From Trichormus sp. M33_DOE_039 (GTDB lineage Bacteria; Cyanobacteriota; Cyanobacteriia; Cyanobacteriales; Nostocaceae), in contig DVDT01000071.1 of NCBI GenBank assembly GCA_015296085.1, forward strand, positions 1-61,998: a stretch of 61,998 nt of DNA, written 5' to 3'. Shown piece by piece: positions 37,820-46,912 of this stretch (position 1 is the first letter of the stretch; the number at the start of each line of letters is the position of its first letter). The notes beneath the pieces are model-generated. The model saw only the letters and a program-made list of their open reading frames with translations. It ran no database searches and was not told the DNA's origin. The translations under genes were made by a program, and so were the position numbers.

Positions 37820-38476
37820 ATGCTGAAGTTTTACTACAATCCTATTTCCGTGAATGCTCGTCGTGTATGGGTAGCATTATTGGAAAAGCAAATCCCCTTT
37901 GAACCATGTTTGTTAAATCTAGATGGGGATCAATTTCAAGATAGTTTCACTGCAGTTAATCCTTTACAGCGTGTACCTGTAATCGTGGATGAGGGATGGC
38001 GTGTAGTGGAATCTCTAGCGATTTTAGATTATTTAGAAGCGAAGTATCCCAGCCCATCCTTAATGCCTAGTGAAGCCCAAGCGATCGCTACAGTACGGAT
38101 GGTAGAAATGATTACACTCAATGAGCTACAACCAGCTACCATGCTACTCACAAGGCAATTGGTAGAGTTAGACACCAATACCCAAAAGCTAGACTCTGCT
38201 CAAGAAAGAGTGGGGACTGTTTTACAGTTTTACGAACAACTTTTAGGCGATAAAACTTACTTTGCTGGAGAAGATTTGACACTAGCTGAAGTGGTTGCTG
38301 GTACACTAATTCCTTCTCTCCCGATGTTTGGTGTTGCTTTCGATCCTTACCCTCGCTTATTAGCATGGGCAGAACGACTAGAAGCACGGGATAGCTGGCA
38401 AAAAACTACTCCCAGTATGGAAACTGTCTTAGCTGCTATCCCCAATATCAAGGCAATCATAGAACGCCGGACTTGA
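37820..38476 (+). CDS. glutathione S-transferase family protein
   Basis: The 218-residue protein has the thioredoxin-like N-terminal domain (LKFYYNPISVNARRVWVAL, RVPVIVDEGWRVVESLAI) and an all-helical C-terminal domain of the GST fold. I chose the ATG at 37820 over the GTG at 37814. Substrate unknown. Confidence 0.88.
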   Translation: MLKFYYNPISVNARRVWVALLEKQIPFEPCLLNLDGDQFQDSFTAVNPLQRVPVIVDEGWRVVESLAILDYLEAKYPSPSLMPSEAQAIATVRMVEMITLNELQPATMLLTRQLVELDTNTQKLDSAQERVGTVLQFYEQLLGDKTYFAGEDLTLAEVVAGTLIPSLPMFGVAFDPYPRLLAWAERLEARDSWQKTTPSMETVLAAIPNIKAIIERRT

Positions 38477-38481
38477 AAGGC

Positions 38482-38534
38482 AAAAGGTAAAAGGTAAAAA
38501 TTCTTTTCTTTTTATTTTTTACTTTTACCTTTTT
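38482..38534. terminator. A/T-rich inverted repeat between convergent genes
   Basis: AAAAGGTAAAAGGTAAAAA at 38482-38500 pairs with TTTTTTACTTTTACCTTTTT at 38515-38534. It lies between the GST gene and the convergent PIN-domain gene and could terminate both. Confidence 0.55.
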
Positions 38535-38562
38535 ACTTCCTGATCCCCCATTCCTTAAGTCT

Positions 38563-38988
38563 CTAAGGTAGACCTTCTCGCAACAGGGCGCGGAAGCCTA
38601 ACTGTTGAAAATGCTCATTAGCAGTTAAAGCTTCAGTAATGCCACAGAATTGCATTACAATAAAAGATACACAATCAACAAATCCCCATTCTTTTTCAGA
38701 GCTTTCGCAGTATAAGTGGAAAGCTCTTTCGTATAGCTCCTGAGATAAAGGGACAATTTCTACTTTCGGGTCAGATGCTAGAGAATTCAACAGCACGATC
38801 GCTTCATGACGATAAGGCTGTTGACATAAAATATTGCCAATTTCTAGCATGACTGTTTGTGTTGTAATTAGACGTGTACCTGCTTCTTCTAGCAACTTAG
38901 CTAAATGTACAGCTCGCTGATGTAAATCATCTTGAGGTGCTGCTAAAGCAATTGCAAATGATGTATCAAGAAATACTTCAGTTTTCAT
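38563..38988 (-). CDS. PIN domain ribonuclease toxin (VapC-like)
   Basis: The 141-residue protein has the PIN fold acidic residues: FLDTSFAIALA with Asp near residue 7, Glu in TVMLEIGN, and Asp in WGFVDCVSFIVM. VapC toxins cleave RNA. I chose the ATG at 38988, 11 codons inside a longer frame, because it gives the usual VapC start and an 11-bp overlap with the antitoxin gene. Confidence 0.82.
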   Translation of the reverse strand: MKTEVFLDTSFAIALAAPQDDLHQRAVHLAKLLEEAGTRLITTQTVMLEIGNILCQQPYRHEAIVLLNSLASDPKVEIVPLSQELYERAFHLYCESSEKEWGFVDCVSFIVMQFCGITEALTANEHFQQLGFRALLREGLP

Positions 38989-39214
38989 GCAGAAGTTCCT
39001 GACCGTATAAATACTTGTCAATGTTAGCAGACAAATCTGGCGGACTATGCAGTTGTAGCGATCGCGCCGTAGCTAAAAAAGATACGGTTTCTTGAGCGTT
39101 GGCTGGTAATATCTCTATCCTTAACCGTACACGGGTATTCACTGGCAAGGCGATCGCCTCTTGGGGATAAAATCCTTGACCATCAAACACCGCTGCAATA
39201 AATTTTTCTCCCAT
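38978..39214 (-). CDS. AF2212/DUF104-like antitoxin
   Basis: The 78-residue protein (from the ATG at 39214) has the beta-barrel pattern AAVFDGQGFYPQEAIALP and VRLRIEI of AF2212-like antitoxins. It overlaps the PIN gene by 11 bp and lies upstream of it, in the usual antitoxin-first order. A longer frame starts at 39247. Confidence 0.75.
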   Translation of the reverse strand: MGEKFIAAVFDGQGFYPQEAIALPVNTRVRLRIEILPANAQETVSFLATARSLQLHSPPDLSANIDKYLYGQELLHEN

Positions 39215-39629
39215 ATGCTGGCATATTCTGGAAATAGCTTGTGACATCTATCCTATGCGCTGATGTCGGCAAATGGGGTAAAGTTGCTGAAGCTAAACTC
39301 TGATAGGCTACACTTCAGGATAAGCGATCACTTCCCATAGGCTGGGACATTGACGGTGTAAATTGCCTATTTCTGTAAACATAAAGATAAGCTTAAGTAT
39401 TTTGACTCTTGTATCTTAGGGACTTCCAGAAAATAAATTATTCAATGGGTCAGAGCAAAGATGATCATTGTATTCTTCCTCCCCTGCTTCCCCTGCTCCC
39501 CCTGCCTCCCCTGCTTACCAAAGCCGATTGTATATTTTTTTAGTTGGAAGTCCCTTAGGGGAGAACTTGCAATTAGAACTAGGGTATTAAAATACCTGCA
39601 TCTCTGCATCCCAATTTATTGCCTAAATT
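39215..39629. other. non-coding region with a MITE-like element
   Basis: About 400 bp between the antitoxin gene and the histidine kinase gene. It holds the 136-bp element at 39419-39554 and otherwise no gene that I can support. Confidence 0.5.
39419..39554. mobile_element. MITE-like element, 136 bp
   Basis: GGGACTTCCA at the left and TGGAAGTCCC at the right are perfect terminal repeats, extended by an A/T-rich tract, flanked by TTA at 39416-39418 and 39555-39557. The interior has a polypyrimidine tract CCCCTGCTTCCCCTGCTCCC near 39482. The GGGACTTCCAACTAAAAAAA terminus is a familiar type in Nostoc genomes. Confidence 0.65.
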
Positions 39630-40748
39630 TTAAGATGTTGGTCTTGGCAAACGAAACCAAAACCTAGAACCCCCCTCTGGACGAGGTGAATAGCCAATAT
39701 TACCTCCCCAACGCTCAATAGTGATGCGACAAAAATAAAGCCCTATACCAGCTCTACCAGAGCTGTTTTGACCTTGAGAAAACTTTTGAAATAATTTTCC
39801 TACCATCATAGGTGGGATACCAATACCTTCATCATCTACAGTTAACAAGATACTATCTTCTTCTGCTTCTAAGCCAATAGTTACAGTAGAATCTGGTGGG
39901 CTGTGGCGATAGGCATTTTCCACAAAATTCGTAATTATTCTATCTAAGCGGGATTGTTCACCAACAACTTGCCAGTCCGCTGTCATTTCAATGTTATCAG
40001 CCAATTTTAAATGCTTATTATTCAGTGCAAAAGTAGAATTAAAAAGTTCTATTGTGTCCTGTACAGATAACAATATGCTAGGTGCTGTCTCTAGATCGTT
40101 AATTGTAAAAGTTTCTAGCGACTGAATATCAGCAGAGAAGGCATCTAAGATATCTCTGATTAACATTTCTTGTTTGATAGATTGCTTGCTTGCAATCTCT
40201 AAATATTCTCTGCCTTTAGTTGTTAAATTTTCTAATTCTAGCAATGCTAAACAACAATTAATAGCATTTAATTGCCCTGCTATATCATGAATAATACAAT
40301 GCACTAATACTTCTTTCTTTTGATTTTCTTTGATGAGATGCTGATAACTTAACTGGTTTTCTCTAGCTGTTTGCAGAAAATAATGTTGATCTTTAAACTT
40401 GTCTTTAGCTAATTCAACTAACAAAACTTTTTGGTTATTCATACAAATTGTATAAGCTTCCAATTGTTCTTCACGACCTATGAGATTTCTCTGAGTCCAT
40501 AATCCAGAAGATAATTTTCCATCGCTATGATTTTGCCAAAATTCTTCTGCGTCTATCAGAAAATTTTCTAAAAAAGAAAATACTTCCTGCGCGATTGAAA
40601 TATTCATTCCATAAGTATAATTTTTATCGCAGAATCTTCTAAACCAATTAGGTACACTGCTAATAATTCTAAACAAACCAATATCAATTCTTTCTAAAAC
40701 TAAAATATCCAAAGCTGCGAACAAGTCAGCTAATATCAAGCTATTCAT
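39630..40748 (-). CDS. sensor histidine kinase
   Basis: The 372-residue cytoplasmic-looking protein has an N-terminal region of unknown type (1-140), a HisKA segment with HDIAGQLNAI (His154), an N box, DDEGIGIPP and GIGLYFC. It is the last gene of a five-gene operon with a Ras-like GTPase and an OmpA-like protein. No receiver is adjacent. Confidence 0.9.
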   Translation of the reverse strand: MNSLILADLFAALDILVLERIDIGLFRIISSVPNWFRRFCDKNYTYGMNISIAQEVFSFLENFLIDAEEFWQNHSDGKLSSGLWTQRNLIGREEQLEAYTICMNNQKVLLVELAKDKFKDQHYFLQTARENQLSYQHLIKENQKKEVLVHCIIHDIAGQLNAINCCLALLELENLTTKGREYLEIASKQSIKQEMLIRDILDAFSADIQSLETFTINDLETAPSILLSVQDTIELFNSTFALNNKHLKLADNIEMTADWQVVGEQSRLDRIITNFVENAYRHSPPDSTVTIGLEAEEDSILLTVDDEGIGIPPMMVGKLFQKFSQGQNSSGRAGIGLYFCRITIERWGGNIGYSPRPEGGSRFWFRLPRPTS

Positions 40749-40792
40749 AAATTACAGTCAGCCAAATCTACTTAATTACAATATCTAATTTA

Positions 40793-41191
40793 CTAATGCT
40801 CTAGCCTAGATATTTTCTCTTGTAACAGACTATAACTGTTAGCCTCTTGTTGGATGAAAGAGAAATGTTTTTCATCTACAATACTATCCAATAATAGTAC
40901 CCAATCTCCTTCTGTGGAAGAAAAAATGTGAATATCTGCACAAATATCATTCTCGGTTTTAATAAACGGTAGAAACAGAGAAGAATCATCTAATGGTAGT
41001 AAACCTTCCAGAAAAAAGACTTGCTGACCTATTTGTTCCCCTTTACAAAGGTTAGTAATACCGTAGTCAGCCAACCTACCACCCCAAGCTAACAAACTGC
41101 CATCTTTTTCAACTAATAAATAAGCCAGAGAACGTTCTGTGATAATAAAATGCAAAATATATGTAATTACCGCATTAGGAATATCTAGCAT
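40793..41191 (-). CDS. hypothetical protein, possibly PAS-like
   Basis: The 132-residue product is not recognised. It contains LLVEKDGSLLAWGGRLADYG near residues 25-44, reminiscent of a PAS-type or roadblock-type sensor fold, and a coiled tail at the C-terminus. It overlaps the GTPase gene by 7 bp and precedes the histidine kinase by 44 bp. Confidence 0.65.
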   Translation of the reverse strand: MLDIPNAVITYILHFIITERSLAYLLVEKDGSLLAWGGRLADYGITNLCKGEQIGQQVFFLEGLLPLDDSSLFLPFIKTENDICADIHIFSSTEGDWVLLLDSIVDEKHFSFIQQEANSYSLLQEKISRLEH

Positions 41192-41688
41192 CTATCTATT
41201 AAAATTTTATTAGCAAGAGTTTGAAATATTTCTTCTACACCCTGTCCGCTTCTAGCACTAGTTTTAATTGCAGTCCAACCTTTTTGGGTGACTGCTTCTA
41301 TTTCAATATCTTCAATTTCCCATTCATCTGTCAAATCACATTTGTTAAGCACCAAAATGAAAGGAATTTTTCCCAGTGTTTCTTCTACTTTAGTTTGGAG
41401 GTAAAATGCTTTGTCAAGGGTGTTACGTCGAGTACCATCTACCACCAATATATAACCGGATGAACCTCTTAGATAAGACATCCTGACTTTTTGAAACTCG
41501 TCTTCACCGTAAAGATCCCAAAGAATTAAGTTTAATGTATTATCTTTGAGATGGATAGTTTTTTTGTCGATTTTTACACCAACAGTGGTGTGATACTTTT
41601 CTGAAAAAATACTATGGACAAATCGCGTTACTAAACTAGTTTTACCTGTAGCAAATGCACCTACAAGACAAATTTTTTTTTGAATCAT
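41185..41688 (-). CDS. Ras/Rab-like small GTPase
   Basis: The 167-residue protein has G1 GAFATGKTS (residues 10-18), G3 WDLYGEDEF with Asp58 and Glu62 where Ras has catalytic Gln, NKCD at 115-118 and TSARSG for G5. Bacterial Ras-like GTPases often act as switches in polarity or motility. No C-terminal lipid motif is seen. It lies 12 bp after the OmpA-like gene and overlaps the next by 7 bp. Confidence 0.88.
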   Translation of the reverse strand: MIQKKICLVGAFATGKTSLVTRFVHSIFSEKYHTTVGVKIDKKTIHLKDNTLNLILWDLYGEDEFQKVRMSYLRGSSGYILVVDGTRRNTLDKAFYLQTKVEETLGKIPFILVLNKCDLTDEWEIEDIEIEAVTQKGWTAIKTSARSGQGVEEIFQTLANKILIDRC

Positions 41689-41700
41689 AAACTAAAAAAG

Positions 41701-43512
41701 TTAATTTTTTGTATCTGCAATTAATACTTTAAAAGATACGCGACGGTTTAGTTTTCTTGCTTCTGGGTTCATTTCTGACTGGAAAGGAATACTCGCACCA
41801 ACGCCAACAATTTTCAATTTGTTAACGTTGATTTTTTGTGTACTCAAATAATCTAATATTTTTTGAGCGCGTGCTTGACTCAGTAAAATGTTATGTTGTT
41901 CTGTGCCGCTAGTATCAGTATGTCCTCTAATTTGAATTTGAAAATTTTTATTTAAATTCTGAGTCACCTTTAAAAGCTTGTGCAGAACTAAAACTAAATC
42001 AGTTAGTTTATCGGCTTCACCCGGAATCAGATCAGTTTTACCTTCAACAAATAAAAATGATATTTGTTCAATTTGTTTCTGGTATAAATCTATTTCTTGA
42101 AGCTCACTAGGTAAAAGATGTTGATCTTGAAATTGGGTGATTCCTGGTACGTAACGCCATGCTTTTTTGGTGGCGATAATCCATTGATGAGGTGCATCGC
42201 CACTGGCTTGAAGAATACCGTTACTATCAACTTGGAGTACGACAGTTTTGGGAGGTTGGAGAAATTTTTCTGCTCTTTTAGTTAATAATTGTGGTTCTAA
42301 AGATAAATAAGGTTGCCATTCAGTGATAACTGTTTGGGGGTTGAGATTTGTTTGTGGTATTAGTGTGTTGGGATCTATTGCCAAAGGGTCACGCATTCCA
42401 GAGATGAAATGCTTACCGTTGTGCTTTTTGGTATTAACGACTATGATCCCTGGTTGAGAACTGAGTTTTTGAATATAAGTTTGCCAACGAAGATGTTCTC
42501 TAATGGTAAAAAATCCCCATACACTACTAGCGATCGCAACTATACTCAAAAAAGTCCAGGCATACTTATAATTTGTTTGAGATGCAGATTTATACTGCAT
42601 GGTTAAACAGTTTTCTAAATAGGGTTGACTGGCTTGAAATGGTTCTGTTTCACCAGTAAACTCACGAATTTCTTGACCAAGTTTAAGATGAATTTTTTCT
42701 ATTGCTGCTTGAAAGACTAGCCTTAATTCCTGGGGAGGATTTCCGCGAATAATTCCGGCTAAGACTGCTTGTGTCCCTTCTTCTATCCAAATTGTCAGTT
42801 CTCCAAACTGCAAACTATGTAGTTTATCTTGCTGCTGTACACTAAAAGAATCTTGGATAAAATCTCGGATTGCGGTTAACATCCCCGCCACTAAATCCGG
42901 GTCTTGAGTTGGGACTTGCTTGTCTACTAAATGTTGCAGTAATAACCCAGTTTTTTTATGAATGAGAAATATTTGTTCGACTCGGTAAACTAGGGTACGT
43001 AACAGGACAATTTCTGCAAATGATTTCCCAGTGCGTTTTGCTTCTAGCCGCCATTTAAAACTCTCTAATGACAAGCTATGTTCTAAAGTTTGATTGAGTG
43101 ATTGCATCATTTGCTCAAGAAATGATGCAGCTGCTTTGCGAGTTGCTGGGCCAATTATCGGAAAAAATGCCTCGGAAAGCACATTTTCGTCTTGTTTAAT
43201 GGATGCTTGAATTGCTTCTTCAATGGTCTTCACCATTGCTTCTGCTAGCTGTTTATCCTGCTTTGAGCGCAAGATGATAGCTTCGGGAAGTAAACGACTG
43301 ATATCTTCAGGTTGAAGTTGCGGGTTTTCTAGTTGTTCGTAGAGGTTTTTGAGTTGATTCGGTTCAAAACCAAGCAGTAGACTGCGAAGAATACTCAATT
43401 CATCGCTCAATTTTTCATCTTGATGGAGCGAATATTTGCGAGAAAATTGGCGATCGCTATTGGTGGTTTCAGTTTTAGCTGTTTGTCTTGGTTGCGGGGA
43501 ATAGTCATTCAT
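41701..43512 (-). CDS. OmpA-family protein with one central membrane segment
   Basis: The 603-residue protein has a long helical cytoplasmic-like N-terminus (1-315), a membrane segment at about 317-336, a periplasmic region, and a C-terminal OmpA/MotB-like peptidoglycan-binding domain (about 485-600; IRGHTDTSG, LLSQARAQKIL). The layout could link envelope contact to the GTPase downstream. Confidence 0.85.
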   Translation of the reverse strand: MNDYSPQPRQTAKTETTNSDRQFSRKYSLHQDEKLSDELSILRSLLLGFEPNQLKNLYEQLENPQLQPEDISRLLPEAIILRSKQDKQLAEAMVKTIEEAIQASIKQDENVLSEAFFPIIGPATRKAAASFLEQMMQSLNQTLEHSLSLESFKWRLEAKRTGKSFAEIVLLRTLVYRVEQIFLIHKKTGLLLQHLVDKQVPTQDPDLVAGMLTAIRDFIQDSFSVQQQDKLHSLQFGELTIWIEEGTQAVLAGIIRGNPPQELRLVFQAAIEKIHLKLGQEIREFTGETEPFQASQPYLENCLTMQYKSASQTNYKYAWTFLSIVAIASSVWGFFTIREHLRWQTYIQKLSSQPGIIVVNTKKHNGKHFISGMRDPLAIDPNTLIPQTNLNPQTVITEWQPYLSLEPQLLTKRAEKFLQPPKTVVLQVDSNGILQASGDAPHQWIIATKKAWRYVPGITQFQDQHLLPSELQEIDLYQKQIEQISFLFVEGKTDLIPGEADKLTDLVLVLHKLLKVTQNLNKNFQIQIRGHTDTSGTEQHNILLSQARAQKILDYLSTQKINVNKLKIVGVGASIPFQSEMNPEARKLNRRVSFKVLIADTKN

Positions 43513-43590
43513 ACCCTCAATTTCCCCATTAGTGATTCCTATAAAGTTGCATTCTGTTGGATCAACTGATTCAGATAACTTTCTGGAAAC

Positions 43591-44211
43591 TCAAGATTTA
43601 TCTTCTACATTCAATCGCATTGCTAACTCTGTAAACAAAGCAGCCAGTTTAGAACGGTCTGTTTTATCTTTGTCTAGTTCCTGAGTTTCCCGTTTCAGTA
43701 AAGTCAACATTTCCTCATATTTTTGCTGGATGTCGTCTTGTAGACTTTTTGATTGGTTCAGAATTTGTTCGCGCAGATCCCGTTGACTATTATTAGTTTG
43801 TTCTTCAAATTGAGATAATTTTCTTTCTAGAGATTGGTTGATATTCTTTTGCTCTTCTGTGAGTGCTTGCAATACGCTCTCACGCTCTGTTTGCTCTTTT
43901 TTAACTCTTTCCGTTAAAGAATCTACTTCTTTTTTGATGTAAGTCTCTAAAGCATCTAAACGCTTTCTTGCTTCATCTCTAAAGTTAGCAATTTCCGTAA
44001 CTAAACGTTCTTCTAAACGTGTAAATCTTTTATCAACGTCTCGGATCTGACTACCAAACAGAATATCTCTTACCCTGTCTAGATTGTTACCTTCGGTAAG
44101 ACTGTGATTGCGTAGTTGTAACTTATTAATTTCTTGATTTAAACCCCCTTGCCCTGATTCTGCTGAATTATGATTAATATATTCTTCAGGCGGGTTCATA
44201 TTATTAATCAT
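43591..44211 (-). CDS. coiled-coil protein
   Basis: The 206-residue protein is almost entirely charged coiled coil (roughly 55-190) with no membrane segment or known domain. It is the first gene of the operon, 78 bp before the OmpA-like gene. It may organise a complex with the membrane protein or GTPase. Confidence 0.7.
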   Translation of the reverse strand: MINNMNPPEEYINHNSAESGQGGLNQEINKLQLRNHSLTEGNNLDRVRDILFGSQIRDVDKRFTRLEERLVTEIANFRDEARKRLDALETYIKKEVDSLTERVKKEQTERESVLQALTEEQKNINQSLERKLSQFEEQTNNSQRDLREQILNQSKSLQDDIQQKYEEMLTLLKRETQELDKDKTDRSKLAALFTELAMRLNVEDKS

Positions 44212-44901
44212 TGTTAAATGTGCGATTTTATATTATTTTGGAATTCTATATATTAGATCCCATTTAAGTATACGATAATACATTTTAAAAATCAATCACC
44301 CCAAAGAGGGAAAAATAAGCATATTTTTGTCCTTTGCTTTGGAAGAACGCAGTAACATAAAATACTATCTAAATCCAATGGTATTGAGACACATGATTAA
44401 AATAAATAGATTCACGCATATCAGACGCAGAAAGTAATTATCGCTTACAAATTTAGACTCCAAAATCCATGATGTTATCATCTCTTCAGGATTCCGAGTG
44501 TGAAAATCAGCAATGTGGTCGTTAATTCAGTTGATGTAGTTGCTGATAGTAGAAGAATTGGCAATTCTGATTTGATTGATTGCAAGTTTGAGCAAGTGAC
44601 CAATATTTAGACTGTTGATTGCTGATTGATGCTGATATTTAGAGTAAAATTGACCCTAAATCAGAATTAATAGCTGATTTATATTTATCTAACTATTAAT
44701 TTATTGCTAATTTTGATTAAACTAGGGCTAATTACGGTTAGCTTGTTTTATAATTGCTGATTAATCTTGGGTTACGAAATCAAAAAGAGCGATCGCTATT
44801 CAGTAGGTGAGAGATTGTTAATGGTGAAAAAATTATTGTTCACATTAACAATCATCTGTGAATCAATAGTTAGCAACTGCGATTAGCTAACTATGACAAA
44901 A
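44212..44901. other. non-coding region before the coiled-coil operon
   Basis: About 690 bp of AT-rich sequence holding the operon promoter, presumably, and a hairpin near its right end (44813-44853). I see no gene. Confidence 0.5.
44813..44853. terminator. hairpin downstream of the ferredoxin gene
   Basis: GATTGTTAAT plus GTGAA at 44813-44828 pairs with TTCACATTAACAATC at 44839-44853, with one bulged base. It lies about 50 bp beyond the ferredoxin stop codon on the minus strand, but lacks a clear T tract. Confidence 0.45.
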
Positions 44902-45126
44902 TTAAGGAGTTTTTTGTAAATCGGGTCTTTCTTCTGGAACGATCGCATCAGCTACAGGGCATACTTGGATACAGATGCCACAATCGATACAGGTAGAAAA
45001 ATCGATCCAGTACCAATCAGTTCCCTTGACATTTTTACCGGGCCCTTCATGAATACAAGCTACTGGACAAGCATCTACACAATCAGCGACACCTTCACAG
45101 ACATTAGTAACAATAGTGTGTGGCAT
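44902..45126 (-). CDS. 4Fe-4S ferredoxin
   Basis: The 74-residue protein has two cysteine clusters: CEGVADCVDACPVAC and CIDCGICIQVCPV, with the second canonical CxxCxxCxxxCP. The first has altered spacing. It is a small soluble electron carrier; partner unknown. Confidence 0.9.
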   Translation of the reverse strand: MPHTIVTNVCEGVADCVDACPVACIHEGPGKNVKGTDWYWIDFSTCIDCGICIQVCPVADAIVPEERPDLQKTP

Positions 45127-45274
45127 TTGATAGATTCCCTCTCTTTTAAATCAGCCTTTTCTAGCCTAGCAGGGCATTGATAAAGGCAAAAGGCAAAAGG
45201 TGAACCACGGCCTTGAGAGGTCAATGTCCGACTTGTAGCAAGTGGTATTAGCGCAGACTCTCGTAGAGAATGGC

Positions 45275-45306
45275 AAAAAGCAAAAGATGACTTGCTTTTG
45301 CTTTTT
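45275..45306. terminator. hairpin at the 3' side of hisZ
   Basis: AAAAAGCAAAAG (45275-45286) and CTTTTGCTTTTT (45295-45306) form an A/T-rich stem with an 8-base loop just beyond the hisZ stop codon. Confidence 0.55.
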
Positions 45307-45312
45307 TACTTT

Positions 45313-46527
45313 TTACTCCTTCACACTTTCGATTGTCGTTGTTCCATCAGCTTTGATCCAGGCGATTTGAGCTATACTGCGATCGCGTGCGTATTGTCTA
45401 ATTTCCGCCGCACCTTTGCCACCTAAATCCATTTCTACTCTCACTAAATATGTAGAATCGCGCAATTTCTGCGCGTAGCTAAAGGCCGCAGCATGAGCAA
45501 TTGGGTTTTCAGGAACTACTAACCAATGACTAGCGGGAGTTTCCTGCGGTAATTGTTGAGTAGACAATAATACTTGATACAAGTCTTCAATGTTGAGGAC
45601 AAAGCCAATACCAGGAACATCTTCACCTTGGGGATGATATAGTCCCAAAAGCTTGTCGTAACGACCACCCCGTCCTAACACCCGTGCTTGTGATTCGCTA
45701 CTGTTGACAATTTCAAAGACAATGCCAGTGTAGTAGTCTATCGTCTGAATCAAGCTGAGGTCAAGAATGATCGGAAAATTCCCTTTGGATTCTAATAATT
45801 CTACTAGGGATTTGAGATTATTAACTGCCTCTTGTTGGTCTGCATCTAAACCCAAGCTACTGACTTTTTGCAATACATCTGCACTATTTCCACGCAAATC
45901 TAGCATGATGCGGGCGCGATCGCGCAGTTCGTCAGTTAAGGGTAGATGATCTATAGTAATGCGGTCAAGATGAGCGATCGCACTCCGCACTTTTCCACGG
46001 ATATTTTCAGGAAAAGCATTTAATAGCGATCGTGTGATTCCTGCTTCCCCTAAAATTAAATGCCAGTCCTGCAAATCTAACGCCGTCAAACAATTGCTTA
46101 CCAACAACAACACCTCTGCATTGGCTAGCAAACCGCCGACACCCAACAATTCCACCCCGGCTTGATAAAATTCTTGCTGACGATTGTGTCTGTTTTCCCA
46201 GATGCGGCGGAAGACATTGGCATTATAGTAGAGTCGTTGTGGATCAGTAGTAACCGCCATCCGCGTCACCACAGCACGAGCAATCGAAGCTGTCAACTCT
46301 GGACGCAATCCTAACTCTTCATCATCAGCATTTTGCAGTTGAATCACCATCTGACGCTGAATTGCTTCCCCAGCCATCAGGGTGTCCATACGTTCCAACG
46401 TTGAGGTAATAATCCGGTGATATCCCCAACGGTGGAACACCTGCTGTAATCTATCTTCAATCCAGCGTTTTTGAGCCACATCTAGAGGTAATAAATCCCT
46501 CGCTCCTGCGGCTGGTTGATACACCAT
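45313..46527 (-). CDS. hisZ: ATP phosphoribosyltransferase regulatory subunit
   Basis: HisZ pairs with short-form HisG to catalyse the first step of histidine biosynthesis. The 404-residue protein is a HisRS-like fold with YQPAAGARDLLPLDVA at the start, RPELTASIARAV, YYNANVFRR and GGRYDKLLGLY, but lacks the HisRS C-terminal domain. It stands alone between a ferredoxin and the J-domain gene. Confidence 0.93.
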   Translation of the reverse strand: MVYQPAAGARDLLPLDVAQKRWIEDRLQQVFHRWGYHRIITSTLERMDTLMAGEAIQRQMVIQLQNADDEELGLRPELTASIARAVVTRMAVTTDPQRLYYNANVFRRIWENRHNRQQEFYQAGVELLGVGGLLANAEVLLLVSNCLTALDLQDWHLILGEAGITRSLLNAFPENIRGKVRSAIAHLDRITIDHLPLTDELRDRARIMLDLRGNSADVLQKVSSLGLDADQQEAVNNLKSLVELLESKGNFPIILDLSLIQTIDYYTGIVFEIVNSSESQARVLGRGGRYDKLLGLYHPQGEDVPGIGFVLNIEDLYQVLLSTQQLPQETPASHWLVVPENPIAHAAAFSYAQKLRDSTYLVRVEMDLGGKGAAEIRQYARDRSIAQIAWIKADGTTTIESVKE

Positions 46528-46649
46528 TAGTCCTCCGTTATATTAACCCCGTTTTTCTGCAAAAAGGCAGACTGCACATTGCATTTTCTGTTCCCGCCTA
46601 TGCAGCCAAGTATATGGGAAAAGGGTGTAAGGGGGGTATAGGGGTGTAG

Positions 46650-46807
46650 CCAATACGGTTCGGATAAGCTTCTTGAGGCAGGGGAAGCAGAGGAGGCAGG
46701 GGAGGAAAGAGGGTTATTTTCAGAATTCTTCTCTTAATCTGCTTCTCTTCTCCCCTTGCTTCCCCTACCTGCCTTAACCAAGAAATTCCTTAACCGAACG
46801 GTATTGG
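46650..46807. mobile_element. MITE-like element, 158 bp
   Basis: CCAATACGGTTCGGATAAG at the left matches the reverse complement of CTTAACCGAACGGTATTGG-type sequence at the right. It is flanked by GGGTGTAG at 46642-46649 and 46808-46815, an 8-bp direct repeat. Its interior has purine-rich and pyrimidine-rich arms that also pair. It sits in GGTGTAG heptads, so the 8-bp repeat could be coincidental. Confidence 0.65.
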
Positions 46808-46856
46808 GGGTGTAGGGATGTGAAAAACTGTTGACTGCTGACTAATGAATAACAAC

Positions 46857-46882
46857 AACCCCACGGATTCCTCCGTGGGGTT
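46857..46882. terminator. bidirectional terminator
   Basis: AACCCCACGGA (46857-46867) and TCCGTGGGGTT (46872-46882) form an 11-bp stem with a four-base loop, followed by CTTATTTTT. It lies 30 bp beyond the stop of the J-domain gene on the minus strand. Confidence 0.8.
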
Positions 46883-46912
46883 CTTATTTTTAAGTTGTTT
46901 GTAGGAGGTTGA

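Larger units (their letters stand above)
46528..46912. other. non-coding region with a MITE-like element and terminator
   Basis: About 385 bp holding GGTGTAGG heptad repeats, the 158-bp element at 46650-46807 and a terminator hairpin. No gene. Confidence 0.5.
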
